From: Methylomonas sp. UP202
Lineage (GTDB): Bacteria > Pseudomonadota > Gammaproteobacteria > Methylococcales > Methylomonadaceae
Reading direction: 5' to 3'
DNA: 64,000 bases
NCBI RefSeq assembly: GCF_029910655.1
Contig: NZ_CP123897.1
Location: 248,001 to 312,000, forward strand
Part shown: one piece after another, positions 28,300 through 39,111 of the stretch
Layout of the letters: the number at the start of each line of letters is the position of its first letter
Position numbering within the stretch: position 1 is the stretch's first letter
Made by a program: the position numbers and the translations under genes
The notes under the pieces: generated by a model
Told to the model about the DNA's origin: nothing
Seen by the model: the letters and a program-made list of their open reading frames with translations, nothing else
The model's database searches: none

Positions 28300-29226
28300 T
28301 TACGCTCCTTGTCTGGCCAGAATCGGAAAGCCCAACGCTTCGCGGCGGGCGTAGTAGGCTTCGGCGACCGACTTGGCCAGATTACGCACGCGCAAGATAT
28401 AACGTTGGCGCTCGGTGACCGAGATGGCGTGGCGCGCATCCAGCAAGTTAAATGAGTGCGAGGCTTTCAAGACCATTTCGTAAGCGGGCAGGGGCAGGTT
28501 TTGTTCGAGCAGTTTTTGGCATTCCGCCTCGAAGGTATCGAAGCATTGAAACAGGAATTCGACGTTGGCGTGTTCGAAGTTGAAAGCAGACATCTCCACT
28601 TCGTTTTGGTGGAAGACGTCGCCGTAGGTTACGACGCCTTGCGGGCCGCGAGTCCAGACCAGATCGAACACCGACTCCACGCCTTGCAGATACATAGCGA
28701 TGCGTTCCAGACCGTAAGTGATCTCGCCGCTGACCGGCTTGCATTCCAGGCCGCCGACTTGCTGGAAATAGGTAAACTGCGTGACTTCCATGCCGTTCAA
28801 CCAGACCTCCCAACCCAAGCCCCAGGCGCCCAAGGTCGGCGATTCCCAGTTATCCTCGACGAAACGGATGTCGTGTTCCAATAAATCCAGGCCCAGATGG
28901 CGCAACGAGCCCAGATACAATTCCTGGATGTTGTCCGGCGACGGCTTCATGATGACCTGGAACTGATAGTAATGTTGCAGGCGGTTGGGGTTTTCGCCGT
29001 AGCGGCCGTCGGTGGGGCGGCGCGAAGGTTGGACGTAAGCCGCGTTCCAAGGCTCCGGGCCTATGGCGCGTAAAAATGTCGCGGGATGGAAGGTACCGGC
29101 GCCGACCTCCTGATCCAGGGGTTGTAATAACACGCAACCCTGCTCCGACCAGTATTGCTGCAAGGTCAGAATCAGGCCTTGAAAAGTAGAGACATCAGTG
29201 TTGGTCGTCGTCACGTCGCAAGCCAT
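28300..29226 (-). CDS. glyQ: glycyl-tRNA synthetase alpha subunit
   Basis: A 308-residue catalytic subunit. [40 protein letters not shown], and [20 protein letters not shown] are signature blocks of GlyQ, as is [19 protein letters not shown]. It is the first gene of the glyQ-glyS-gmhB-plsC unit, read on the minus strand, with about 130 bases before the divergent acetyltransferase gene. Confidence 0.97.
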   Translation of the reverse strand: MACDVTTTNTDVSTFQGLILTLQQYWSEQGCVLLQPLDQEVGAGTFHPATFLRAIGPEPWNAAYVQPSRRPTDGRYGENPNRLQHYYQFQVIMKPSPDNIQELYLGSLRHLGLDLLEHDIRFVEDNWESPTLGAWGLGWEVWLNGMEVTQFTYFQQVGGLECKPVSGEITYGLERIAMYLQGVESVFDLVWTRGPQGVVTYGDVFHQNEVEMSAFNFEHANVEFLFQCFDTFEAECQKLLEQNLPLPAYEMVLKASHSFNLLDARHAISVTERQRYILRVRNLAKSVAEAYYARREALGFPILARQGA

Positions 29227-29358
29227 TTTAAGGGATTAAAAAATACTGCGATTATACTCCAAAAGCCCCCTCGAACGCGGCGGATGGCAACCGACCAGCG
29301 CTGATGGGTACTCGGAAAATTCGGTTACACTGGCGGATTCGAATTAGGAGACGACACT

Positions 29359-29805
29359 ATGCGGATCGATTTGGCCTGTGCGGACGACATCGCGGTCCTA
29401 AGCGATTTATTGACTGAGCTCTTCGATCAAGAAGCCGAATTTTGCCCGGATTCGACGGCGCAACAGCGAGGGTTGGCGGCCATCATAGGTGATCCGACGA
29501 TCGGCGAAATCCTGGTGGCGCGGGAAGACGGCCGGCCTGTCGGCATGGTCAGCTTGCTATACACGGTGTCCACGGCGCTCGGCGGGCGCGTGGCATGGCT
29601 GGAAGATATGGTGGTGACCGCGAATCGGCGCGGGTCGGGGATAGGCCAAGGATTGCTGAAAGCGGCCATCGCACACGCCAAATCCGGCGGTTGCCGCCGG
29701 ATTACCTTGTTAACCGACGCGGAGAATGCGGCGGCACAAGACTTTTATCGGCGGGAAGGTTTTAACGCTTCGCCAATGCGGCCTTACCGCTTGTCGCTGG
29801 AGTGA
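29359..29805 (+). CDS. GNAT family N-acetyltransferase
   Basis: A 148-residue single-domain protein. The acetyl-CoA site is seen as VVTANRRGSGIGQGLLKAAI (R-x-x-G-x-G/A type), followed by ITLLTDAENAAAQDFYRREGF, the usual beta-alpha end of the fold. The substrate is unknown. The ATG at 29359 follows GGAGACGACACT. Confidence 0.88.
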   Translation: MRIDLACADDIAVLSDLLTELFDQEAEFCPDSTAQQRGLAAIIGDPTIGEILVAREDGRPVGMVSLLYTVSTALGGRVAWLEDMVVTANRRGSGIGQGLLKAAIAHAKSGGCRRITLLTDAENAAAQDFYRREGFNASPMRPYRLSLE

Positions 29806-29838
29806 CGCAGCCGAATGCGTTTGACGTCACGCGCCGGA

Positions 29839-31983
29839 TTATTCGCCGGCCGCCGTAAAGGCGTCGCGTAATATTTGTTCGGCGCTGTAACCGGCTTCAG
29901 CCAGGGCTTGGGCGCGCAATATCGACAATCCCAGGCCGTGACCACTGCCCACGCCTTCGAATTGCCAGCCCCTCCCGCCACTGAGTGCTTCGATCCGGTC
30001 CGGGCAAGACGGCAATTTGAGTGTATTGCGGAATACTTCGCAGGCTAGGACCTCCTCGCTTTCCGGATAGTATAGGCGGACCAACAATTCGCCGGTTTTG
30101 CGGCGTTCGCGGCGGATAGCGTCGATGCGTTGTTCCGCGAAACGGCCTTCCAATTCCGCGGCCGCGATTTGGCGAATCCAGCGCCGGTCGCCGCCGTTGG
30201 CGAAGGGCAGCCAAGTTTGTCCGTCCGCCAGCGCATCCAGTAATCGCAACAAGTTGGGGTCGGTTCGCTCTCCGCTACGGGAATTGGCGTTTGGCGCCTC
30301 GCCCAGAAACACCATGCAATGGGTGGTATCGCACAGAGCCTGACTCTCCGAGTGGCGATGCTTGCCGTGGCTGCCGTTCCAAATCACGAGGGCTCGCATC
30401 GCTCGGCGGGCACTGGCGGTCAAGGTTTGCGCCTCGGCTGACAAAACGCCATCGGCATAGGTTTCCGCGTCGGTTTCCAAAATGTCGGGACCGTCGCCGA
30501 CGTTGTTCAATAGACCCGCAATCAAGCGAACGGAACGACTGCCGCGCGCGCTGGATACCAGTGTAAACGACCCGCAACGGCTAAATCGTCCGGCCGGCCC
30601 GTTCAGTTCCGGGCAGTCTGCGTCGGCTTGCCAGCTATTGCGTTCGGTGGCGGACAGTAAGCGTACCCGGACGGCGGCGAATTCGGCGGGATATTGTTGT
30701 TGCCAGCGTTGCAGCCGCGGCGACGCATAGGCTAGGACGCCGGCGCCGTTGACGCCGCGCTGGCGGAAAACCGCTAAATAGACCGGATGTCCGGCCGGCC
30801 AGGCCACCATCAGATGACCGATCTCGGCTTGGCCGTCCGCGCTCGAGACCGTGCCGGTTTTTGCCATTGCCTGTAATCGGCGCAATATCGCTAGCTCGGA
30901 GTCGGGGCGAGCGGCCAAGGTCGAACCGGGCAGGCTGCCGTTTTGGGTCAGGCCGCGAAAATAGGCGGGCTGGCTTAACAATGCGGCTCGCAAGGTCAGC
31001 GCCAATTCGGGTAAGTCGGCGATAATTGGAAAGCCGCCGTCGGCGTCGCGTTCGCCTAAATACACGCGCCAATCGCGTTCGCCGCTCGGGATTGTCGGTG
31101 GGCTTGGCGGTGTCGGTTCCTGCAAAAATCGTCGGTAAAGTTCAGGTTGAAATTGTGCGCGGCGCTGTAGCAATTTGTCGGTATCGCTGGTCGCTAATTC
31201 GGTTGCCAACACCTCGGGATTGGCGTTCCGCAACGCGGCCGCATAAGGAATCTTCAACAACGAACCCGCCGGCAAGGCGGTTTGCAAGTCACCGCCTTGT
31301 TCCAGAATCCGTCCCGAAATCAGGTTCATTAGTAAGTAGCCTGCTCCTGCGCTCGCATTGGAGCCCAACCAAGATTGCCATTGTGGCGGCGCGCCACAGG
31401 CGCGCGCCGGCCAATCATCTGTCACCGCGAGGCGGCCCAGTAACGATCTGGCTTTAGCGCTCAATTGATTGCCGGAGCGGATGTCTGCCGCTAGCGCTTC
31501 CAACTCGGCAGCATTGAGTTGAGACGGGGCATCGACGTTGGATAGTTCGCCGCTAAAGCGCATTGCGGCGGCTTCCTCGATCCAGGTCGGCCAAAGTCCC
31601 CCGCAGCTGCGATGGCTGGCTTCGTGAAACAGCTCGTGACGCAAATAGATCGCCGCGTCCAGACCGCCTTTCGGTTGTCGGCGTAGGTAAATACTGCCCG
31701 GTCGCCAGCCGCCGGCGTGATTACCACTGAACTGGCCGTTCGTCAGTGTCGGAAATACGCGAACAGGATCATTTTCGCTGGGGACTCGGTAGCCTTGTTC
31801 GATCAATTCGGCCAACGCTGCAACGCCGGCGTCGTGCAAATCTGGCGAATGGGCCAGGCTGCCGAAAAACAGGATAGCGGCACCGGCTTCCGCGCAGTAC
31901 CCAAAGCGAAGCAAGGGGCGTATCCAGGCCGCAATGGTCGTCAAAGCTAAAATCCTCCAACAAATAATGTCAGGGTACGTCAT
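29839..31983 (-). CDS. DUF2300-type secreted protein with HExxH motif
   Basis: A 714-residue protein with a hydrophobic N-terminus (export). It contains HELFHEASHRSCGGLWPTW near residue 115, an HExxH zinc-protease-like motif, then repeated blocks (DWRVYLGERDADGG; QAEIGHLMVAWPAGHPVYLA) typical of DUF2300 proteins (YfaQ-like). The end GSGHGLGLSILRAQALAEAG, with AEQILRDAF, resembles the SpoIID C-terminus. It is probably periplasmic and wall-related. The catalytic role of the HExxH is a guess. Confidence 0.65.
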   Translation of the reverse strand: MTYPDIICWRILALTTIAAWIRPLLRFGYCAEAGAAILFFGSLAHSPDLHDAGVAALAELIEQGYRVPSENDPVRVFPTLTNGQFSGNHAGGWRPGSIYLRRQPKGGLDAAIYLRHELFHEASHRSCGGLWPTWIEEAAAMRFSGELSNVDAPSQLNAAELEALAADIRSGNQLSAKARSLLGRLAVTDDWPARACGAPPQWQSWLGSNASAGAGYLLMNLISGRILEQGGDLQTALPAGSLLKIPYAAALRNANPEVLATELATSDTDKLLQRRAQFQPELYRRFLQEPTPPSPPTIPSGERDWRVYLGERDADGGFPIIADLPELALTLRAALLSQPAYFRGLTQNGSLPGSTLAARPDSELAILRRLQAMAKTGTVSSADGQAEIGHLMVAWPAGHPVYLAVFRQRGVNGAGVLAYASPRLQRWQQQYPAEFAAVRVRLLSATERNSWQADADCPELNGPAGRFSRCGSFTLVSSARGSRSVRLIAGLLNNVGDGPDILETDAETYADGVLSAEAQTLTASARRAMRALVIWNGSHGKHRHSESQALCDTTHCMVFLGEAPNANSRSGERTDPNLLRLLDALADGQTWLPFANGGDRRWIRQIAAAELEGRFAEQRIDAIRRERRKTGELLVRLYYPESEEVLACEVFRNTLKLPSCPDRIEALSGGRGWQFEGVGSGHGLGLSILRAQALAEAGYSAEQILRDAFTAAGE

Positions 31984-32008
31984 CTCTCGTTTAAAGACAC
32001 GAATTAGA

Positions 32009-32036
32009 TTGACAAGCCGGCGAATCAGCCTAGAAT
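32009..32036 (+). promoter_or_regulatory. sigma-70 promoter and long leader of cold-shock gene
   Basis: TTGACA (32009-32014), 16 bases, TAGAAT (32031-32036). Transcription would start near 32043, leaving a leader of about 147 bases before the ATG at 32190. Long, structured leaders are typical of cspA-like genes, where they sense temperature. The leader holds several AT-rich and pyrimidine-rich stretches; I could not derive a fold. Confidence 0.6.
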
Positions 32037-32189
32037 AAGGTCAGCTAGAAAATACGTTTTTACCTTTGTTTATCAAATCGGTGTCGGTAAGTTAGACATT
32101 CGTCCTTGTTCTTCATTTAGTAATTCCAGCATTTACCAGCGTTACCGGCCTATCGCAGGCCAAATTTTAATATTTTTCTAGGACTTATC

Positions 32190-32408
32190 ATGTCTACTAC
32201 TTTCACCACCGGCGTCGTCAAATGGTTTAACGCGGATAAAGGCTTCGGCTTTATCGAGCAAAAACAAGGCCCGGACGTTTTCGTTCATTTCAAAAACATT
32301 CTGAACCCGAACAACAGTTACAGAACCTTGGACGAAGGCCAGCACGTGCAGTTTAAATTGGGTCGCGGCCCTAAAGGTCCGCAGGCCGAAGAAGTTAGCA
32401 TTATTTAA
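32190..32408 (+). CDS. cold-shock protein, CspA family
   Basis: A 72-residue single cold-shock domain. TTGVVKWFNADKGFGFIEQ includes RNP1 (KGFGFI) and VFVHF is RNP2. It binds single-stranded RNA or DNA as a chaperone. A promoter with a long leader precedes it and a strong terminator follows, so it is monocistronic. Confidence 0.95.
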   Translation: MSTTFTTGVVKWFNADKGFGFIEQKQGPDVFVHFKNILNPNNSYRTLDEGQHVQFKLGRGPKGPQAEEVSII

Positions 32409-32416
32409 TGCGGAGA

Positions 32417-32447
32417 AAGGCCGCCGAGATGTCGGCGGCCTTTTATT
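32417..32447 (+). terminator. rho-independent terminator of cold-shock gene
   Basis: AAAGGCCGCCGA and TCGGCGGCCTTT form a 12-bp stem with a four-base loop, followed by TTTATT. Confidence 0.9.
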
Positions 32448-32590
32448 GAGCCGCATCCGGTTTGGTGCCAGCTTCTCTATCCAGATGGGCGACGCTAAAC
32501 TCCCTCTCCTTACTCGATTCGGTTCTGGTTAGCGAAAAGCTTGCGCCGAAGCTACCCATCTTTGTTAGAATAAGCCATCCAAGACGGCAT

Positions 32591-32667
32591 CGGAGTGTAG
32601 CTCAGCTTGGTAGAGCACTGCCTTCGGGAGGCAGGGGCCGGAGGTTCGAATCCTCTCACTCCGACCA
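32591..32667 (+). tRNA. tRNA-Pro (anticodon CGG)
   Basis: A 77-base cloverleaf with CCA encoded. The acceptor CGGAGTG pairs with CACTCCG, the D arm is GCTC...GAGC, the anticodon stem CTGCC/GGCAG encloses the loop TTCGGGA with anticodon CGG, and the T arm is GGAGG TTCGAAT CCTCT. It closely resembles the proK type. A possible -10 box TAGAAT lies at 32566-32571. Confidence 0.97.
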
Positions 32668-33652
32668 TTCCAAATTTATTGAAAATCCCTCGTGATTGTC
32701 AATTGTCATTGATAAATTCGCAAGTATAAAATTGGGCCGTTGCCTGACAACGTGGATCACGCCGTTTCTCTGTCTTGAAAAGGTTTACGGCATTTGAAAA
32801 CTTCAGTGCTGTACCGGCATTGTCTTTGTTGAGAACAATCTAAACGAGCCCTGCTATGCTGTACCAGCAGGATTTTAGGGCGCAAACGGAATGCTGAAGG
32901 CAGCTCGCATCTGGTGGCGGATGCTATCGGCGTGCTTTGGACTTCGCAGATGATTTCCCCGGCTGAGTGTACGCGCAGGTATAGCGGCTGCAGACGCGCA
33001 GGGAAATCAGCTTTTTATCCCTCACCATCGGCCGTGGTTCCGGGGTTACAAACCGGAGGAAATGGCTGGCGCCAACTTTTTAAATGCTTGGCACCGATGG
33101 TTTGTCTTTCACGATTACAAGGGGATCTGAATGCCGTGAGTTACGGTAAAAATAGATCGTCGGCGTTGCCACTCGTTTTTAATTGACTTCTTAAGCACTT
33201 GAACTGACTTCCTGGCGCCGCGAAGGGATATCAAACCGTCTCGGCCCCATATCTACAGCGCCCTTAGGCATTTTCCACTGTCCTTAACGCAATCGTTCTA
33301 GCCTGGACGGTGCGCTAGCCAATCTCGAAAAAACGGCCCGAAGCAGCGATGGTATCGCTGAATGTCGTGCAAGTGTGGTCGGCGTGGCTGTCCACGCAAG
33401 TAATTTCGTTGCAATCCTCGCTTACAATGGATGCGAACCAAGTTTTGGGTTCGAGCCTGCCGCGACTTTGGCGTTGGAACGGCGGTTAACAAAGTTTTAC
33501 CTGCTTTTACCTTTTCGGTGGCCCCGTTGAAGGCGATGTCTTCTAGTATTTCGTTGGCCGGTCAAGTCGCAACTTCCCTCTATTCGATTTGGCCGGCTAC
33601 CGGCGACGGCGTTGCCGTCGCCACATTCCAACGAAAACCAGGAGTTTTAATC
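32668..33652. other. 985-base region without a supported gene
   Basis: No frame here has both a plausible product and a ribosome site. There are some inverted repeats: GATTTCCC and GGGAAATCAGC followed by TTTTT (about 32950-33015), which could be a terminator or a structured RNA 3' end, and CCTGCT...AGCAGG near 32860. The last 50 bases form the leader of the EF-hand gene (CCAGGAG before the ATG). No known riboswitch or RNA family could be recognised. Confidence 0.4.
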
Positions 33653-34108
33653 ATGACTAGAGCATGGCTGATTTCCAGTCTCTTGATCGCGTTGGTCGGC
33701 AGTGCGCCGGCTTACGCCAAATCGTCGCAAACCGCGCTACGGACCGCCGAGTTCGAAGCTGCCAATACCGACACCGCCGACGACTTGACCTTGGCCGAGT
33801 ACCAGACCTATATCGCCGGGTTGACCGACACTCGTTTCGACGAACTGGATGCGGATGATAGCGCCGACATTTCGCTTAGCGAATTCGTCGTCGGCAAGAC
33901 CGGGAAGGCGCTGACTTTGGAAACCGAAGTTTTCAATTTGGCCGATGCTGATGCCAGCGGTGCGTTAAGCAGCGAGGAGTTCGCCGTGACCGCATTGGGC
34001 AACAGTGATGGCGAAGTATTGCGCCGCTTCGCGGATATGGATCGAGACAGCAGCTTGACGGTCAGTCTGAGCGAGTATTTGGTCGGTTGTCGGAAACAAC
34101 GTCATTGA
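33653..34108 (+). CDS. secreted EF-hand calcium-binding protein
   Basis: A 151-residue protein with a signal peptide (MTRAWLISSLLIALVGSAPA, cleavage near AYA). EF-hand loops are seen at DADDSADISLSEF, DADASGALSSEEF and DMDRDSSLTVSLSEY, all following the D-x-D-x-[S/D] pattern with Glu at position 12. It is likely periplasmic. The ATG at 33653 is set by AGGAG and the signal peptide; a longer in-frame reading to 33431 has neither. Role unknown; it could bind calcium or lanthanide. Confidence 0.8.
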   Translation: MTRAWLISSLLIALVGSAPAYAKSSQTALRTAEFEAANTDTADDLTLAEYQTYIAGLTDTRFDELDADDSADISLSEFVVGKTGKALTLETEVFNLADADASGALSSEEFAVTALGNSDGEVLRRFADMDRDSSLTVSLSEYLVGCRKQRH

Positions 34109-34320
34109 TTCGCGTACTCCGTCGGAGGGTTAACTGGGCGGCAAACGCACAGAGGCGGTTCGCCTTGATTTAACTCCTTACGGCTCGACACGCCTGTCCG
34201 CGAGAGGGAGCTTCGCCCTAAAAAGCACGCAAGACCGGCGCTTGGGCCAATTGAAAATGCAGCTCGAAATTTGTCGAAACTGGCGGCGTTTATCGATGCC
34301 GGTTTCGGCGCGGCTTGCGT

Positions 34321-35445
34321 TTATTGGGTTTTGTGAGCGAGAGCGGAGTCGGGTTTCAAAATCACCGCCGTCCGCAGCCTGGATTTGCCGAAACAGCACA
34401 TCCGCTCGAAATCCTCGCGGGCGATCGGGATGAACTGGCAATCCAGGTCGCTTTGCCGGCCGTCGTCGGGGTCGGAGTCGTGCATGTACAAGCAATCGTT
34501 GTCGTAGCCGCTCATGACGACCCAATGCGGGGCTTTCTTACGGTCCATCGCATAGGTGCTGATCAGAATCAAGGGAATTGCACCGGTCTCGAACGCGGCG
34601 ATTAGATCGGCCTGGCTGATGCTGGCGTAATGTACCGGTATTTGCCGACGCTCGGCTTCGCGTTTGAAATATTGATCAGTGAGTTCGATGACGCGTTTTT
34701 TCTCGTCGCTGCGTACGCTGTCGATGAACAAGGTCGAGGTTTGGTTGATCCAGGTTTCCACGTGAAAACCGCGCCGGCCCGCCGCCAGCGCTAAACCGAG
34801 CGGGTGGCAGCCGCCGTGGCCGGAGGTCATGAAGACTGTGGTGGCCTCGCGCCAAAGATTGATTTCTTCGTCGGCCGACGGCTGGTAGGTTCGGTTCAAG
34901 GCGTGCATCGCCATCATCAGCGCGGCCGGTCCGCAGGTAAACGGCGTGGTTTGTCTGAGCCAGTGCACCGAGCGGTGCTGCGGTTTGTCGCGGTAACGGC
35001 GGATGCGTTTTTGATAGCGCAGCGCGTCCTTATGATCCTGATAATAATCGCGGTAGACCCCGAAACGCTGGTAGCCTAGCGCTTCGTAGAGCTTGATCGC
35101 CGCCGCGTTATCGACGCTGACTTCCAGGCGCAGATAAAGCCTGCCGTCGTCGCGAGCGGCTTGTTCGCCGGCGGTCATCAAGGCCTTGGCGATGCCGTGG
35201 CCGCGCAACTCCGGCGCCACGGCCAGCGAGTAAATTCGCGCCAATCGGGTGCCGGGATGGTAAATGATCAAAATGTAGCCCGCCACCCGATGTTCGAATT
35301 CGCCGACCAGCAGGGCGCGATGCTCGTTGGTCAGCCAATGCCGAAAACTGCGCCGACTGAGTTTGTCGGTGGCGAAGCTGGCGTTTTCCAGTGCAACCAG
35401 CGCCTCCAGATCGGTCGGCAGCGCCGGGCGTATCACGGTCGTCAT
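34321..35445 (-). CDS. GNAT acetyltransferase fused to peptidase C39-like domain
   Basis: A 374-residue two-domain protein. Residues 1-150 are a RimI-like GNAT domain (VIRPALPTDLEALVALENAS; LAVAPELRGHGIAKALM). Residues about 155-360 are a papain-fold C39-like domain with TTPFTCGPAALMMAMH, where Cys is the likely nucleophile, and PHWVVMSGYDNDCLYMHDSD, with the His and Asp. The start overlaps the DUF2817 stop (ATGA). This GNAT/C39 and DUF2817 pairing recurs with RimK-type ligases in other genomes, which suggests peptide processing or modification; no such ligase is present here. Confidence 0.85.
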   Translation of the reverse strand: MTTVIRPALPTDLEALVALENASFATDKLSRRSFRHWLTNEHRALLVGEFEHRVAGYILIIYHPGTRLARIYSLAVAPELRGHGIAKALMTAGEQAARDDGRLYLRLEVSVDNAAAIKLYEALGYQRFGVYRDYYQDHKDALRYQKRIRRYRDKPQHRSVHWLRQTTPFTCGPAALMMAMHALNRTYQPSADEEINLWREATTVFMTSGHGGCHPLGLALAAGRRGFHVETWINQTSTLFIDSVRSDEKKRVIELTDQYFKREAERRQIPVHYASISQADLIAAFETGAIPLILISTYAMDRKKAPHWVVMSGYDNDCLYMHDSDPDDGRQSDLDCQFIPIAREDFERMCCFGKSRLRTAVILKPDSALAHKTQ

Positions 35446-36539
35446 CGTGTCAGCCCGGCTAGTGCTTGGCCGATGACCTGACGGGCGCGAAACAGTACCT
35501 GTTCGCGCCAGACCGGGTCCTCCGGACAGAAATGCCGGCGCATCGCGTCGCGGTGGATCAGGCGAGCCGCGTCGTTGCCGGTTTGTGCCCAAAGCAAATG
35601 ATCTTGCAGCAAGACATCGAACAGCGCATCGGTGGAGTAGGTGCCGAACTCCAGCGTGACGTAGCAACCGGCATCGCCGATTGCCGCGTGCCACAAATAA
35701 TCCAGCAAACCCCATTTCGGTACCGAACTCGAGGTGCCGGCCGCCGGTAAGGTCACCGCGTCGCCGTACCAAGTTTTTGCAAGCGTCGAGCCGATGCTGT
35801 TCGGCGCGTGGTCGCAGATGATTTCTCCGTAACCGTAGGCTCCTAGTCCTGTGTGGATGTCGACGACCGCCAGCCGGCGCCGATTGAGTTGATAGCGAGC
35901 AATCAACGCTTCGCATACCTTACGGCCGTGAGCCGGCGCGCGGCCGCCGTAAAAAGGCCCGAGCGGATCGAGGTATTGCCCGCCGCTGATCGCGATTTCC
36001 AGCGCGGTTCGACCGTGGCGGGCGGCGAATTCGGCGAACGCTTGTTGGCGGCGGCCGGCATCGGCTTCGAACAAGATCGGCCGCAGTTCGCGGTAATGCG
36101 GGTTGTCGGGTGGCGGTAGGGAGAAATCGATTGCATTGCGGTTCAAATCGACGCCGTCGGCATCGCAGCGACGCGACCAGGCATAACCCCACGGCGTTAA
36201 TGCATGCACCAGCACTAATGCGACACCGTTGGGCAGCAGCGAGGGTTGTGCACTCAAACGGTGCAACCAATCGGTTTGTGCCGCCGAACCGGCATAGCCT
36301 TCGATGCCATGGGTGCCGGCCAGAACCACCGCCACCCCTTCGGCATAGGTTGGTCCTATCCAGACGCTGTCCGAGCATAACGCAACGCCGTCCGGTCCCT
36401 GGCCGGGACAGGGAAAATCCAAACTCTCGCAATGCAAGCTTAGTTCCGCCGCCGCCGCTAGCCAGCCCTGGCGCGCTTCGACGTAGTTGCTTGGAAAGCA
36501 AGCGAGGTCTAATGGGTTGGAAGTGGTTGAGCTGGACAT
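35442..36539 (-). CDS. DUF2817 / M14-like metallopeptidase
   Basis: A 365-residue protein. Zinc-ligand-like motifs are [10 protein letters not shown] (His and Glu), [11 protein letters not shown] (His) and a late Glu in [11 protein letters not shown], as in M14 carboxypeptidase-like DUF2817 proteins; [12 protein letters not shown] adds the Arg/Asn block. There is no signal peptide, so it is cytoplasmic. The start at 36539 is the first ATG before the conserved part. It is translationally coupled to the GNAT/C39 fusion. Confidence 0.85.
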   Translation of the reverse strand: MSSSTTSNPLDLACFPSNYVEARQGWLAAAAELSLHCESLDFPCPGQGPDGVALCSDSVWIGPTYAEGVAVVLAGTHGIEGYAGSAAQTDWLHRLSAQPSLLPNGVALVLVHALTPWGYAWSRRCDADGVDLNRNAIDFSLPPPDNPHYRELRPILFEADAGRRQQAFAEFAARHGRTALEIAISGGQYLDPLGPFYGGRAPAHGRKVCEALIARYQLNRRRLAVVDIHTGLGAYGYGEIICDHAPNSIGSTLAKTWYGDAVTLPAAGTSSSVPKWGLLDYLWHAAIGDAGCYVTLEFGTYSTDALFDVLLQDHLLWAQTGNDAARLIHRDAMRRHFCPEDPVWREQVLFRARQVIGQALAGLTR

Positions 36540-36786
36540 GGTGTTTTGGTGGCGGGGCGAAGGCCGGTTTTGCGGATCACGGATTATCGGCCTTCCTCGG
36601 CTAGCGAGTCCAGCGCTGACTGGAGAAATACCGGCCGGATTTTTGCATGGATTCGTCCGCAACTATCGGTTATCAGTAAATAGTCAATTCGTGAACAATC
36701 CCGATTTTCGGCTGTGTTTATTTGCTGTTTGCAATAGAATAGCTGCATCACCGCCATTAAACGCAAGCTTTCAGGAGAATTCCCCG

Positions 36787-38082
36787 ATGACTGACAGAAA
36801 AGTGACGATAAAACGGGACGATCAGGACCAGCACTACGAATTGCCGGTGATGCCCGGTACCTTGGGGCCTTCGGTGATCGACATTCGCTCGCTGTACGCG
36901 CAGACCGGCCATTTTACTTACGACCCTGGTTTTACCTCCACGGCCAGTTGTACGTCCAAGATCACTTTCATCGACGGCGACGAGGGCGTCTTGCTGTATC
37001 GCGGCTATCCGATCGAGCAATTGGCTGAAAAATGCGACTTTTTGGAGGTTTGCTACCTATTGCTGAACGGCGATTTGCCCAACGGCGCGGAAATGAAGAA
37101 TTTCGTCACGACGGTCAGCCAACACGTGATGGTGCACGAACAATTGACCAAGTTCTACAACGGTTTTCGCCGCGATGCCCACCCGATGGCGGTGCTGGTT
37201 GGCGTGGTCGGCGCGCTGTCGGCTTTCTATCACGACGTCATGGACATCAACAGTCGTGAGGATCGTTACATGTCGGCAATCCGGCTGATCGCGAAAATGC
37301 CGACCATCGTGGCGATGTGTTACAAGTACAGCATCGGCCTACCCTTCATATATCCCAAGCGCCGCTTGGGTTACGCCGAAAACTTCATGCGGATGATGCA
37401 CGGCGATCCGTACGACGATTACATCGCCAATCCGGTGCTTACCCGCGCGCTGGATCGCATCCTGATCCTGCACGCCGATCACGAACAAAACGCATCGACC
37501 TCGACGGTGCGTCTGGCGGGTTCCAGTGGGGCGAATCCCTATGCCTGCGTCGCGGCGGGCATCGCTTGCTTGTGGGGCGCGGCGCATGGCGGCGCCAATG
37601 AAGCGGTGTTGAACATGTTGGAGCAGATCGGCGATGTCTCCCGAATTGGCGAATACGTGGCGCGGGCCAAGGACAAAAACGACTCGTTCCGCTTGATGGG
37701 GTTTGGGCATCGGGTCTACAAAAATTACGACCCGCGCGCCAAACTGATGCGGCAAACCTGCCACGAAGTGTTGGACGAATTGAATTTAAACGACGATCGC
37801 CTGTTCAAGCTGGCGATGGAATTGGAACGCATCGCGCTGGAAGATCCGTATTTCGTCGAGAAAAAACTTTACCCCAATGTCGATTTCTACTCGGGTATCG
37901 TGTTGCGGGCGCTGGGCATCCCGACCGAGATGTTTACCGCGATTTTTGCGCTGGCCCGTTCGGTGGGTTGGATCGCGCAGTGGGACGAAATGATTTCGGA
38001 TCCGGAGCTGAAGATCGGCCGGCCGCGCCAGCTATATCGCGGGGTCGGCAAGCGCGATGTCAAGTTTATCTCCGGCCGCTAG
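36787..38082 (+). CDS. gltA: citrate synthase
   Basis: A 431-residue type II citrate synthase. [20 protein letters not shown] holds the first catalytic His, [16 protein letters not shown] the second His and substrate Arg, and [12 protein letters not shown] the catalytic Asp. It condenses oxaloacetate and acetyl-CoA. AGGAGAATTCCCC lies before the ATG. The in-frame region upstream to 36487 is not coding. Confidence 0.97.
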   Translation: MTDRKVTIKRDDQDQHYELPVMPGTLGPSVIDIRSLYAQTGHFTYDPGFTSTASCTSKITFIDGDEGVLLYRGYPIEQLAEKCDFLEVCYLLLNGDLPNGAEMKNFVTTVSQHVMVHEQLTKFYNGFRRDAHPMAVLVGVVGALSAFYHDVMDINSREDRYMSAIRLIAKMPTIVAMCYKYSIGLPFIYPKRRLGYAENFMRMMHGDPYDDYIANPVLTRALDRILILHADHEQNASTSTVRLAGSSGANPYACVAAGIACLWGAAHGGANEAVLNMLEQIGDVSRIGEYVARAKDKNDSFRLMGFGHRVYKNYDPRAKLMRQTCHEVLDELNLNDDRLFKLAMELERIALEDPYFVEKKLYPNVDFYSGIVLRALGIPTEMFTAIFALARSVGWIAQWDEMISDPELKIGRPRQLYRGVGKRDVKFISGR

Positions 38083-38097
38083 CTCTTAAGGCCGCCA

Positions 38098-38119
38098 GCG
38101 GCCGGCGCGCGCCGGCCGC
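38098..38119. terminator. GC-only 22-bp palindrome between convergent gltA and diaA
   Basis: The stretch from 38098 to 38119 is a perfect palindrome (arms GCGGCCGGCGC and its complement) made only of G and C, located just past the gltA stop and opposite the diaA stop. It would fold in RNA from both strands, but without a T run, so it is a bidirectional hairpin with uncertain terminator strength. Confidence 0.45.
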
Positions 38120-38150
38120 GTTCCGTCAAACTCTTGCTCGATCTCTTAGG

Positions 38151-39107
<957 letters not shown>

Positions 39108-39111
<4 letters not shown>

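Noticed and set aside
32880-33130. c-di-GMP-type riboswitch (AAACCGG- and ACCGATGG-like pieces)
   Set aside because: The order and stems do not fit the family consensus and no gene follows at the expected distance.
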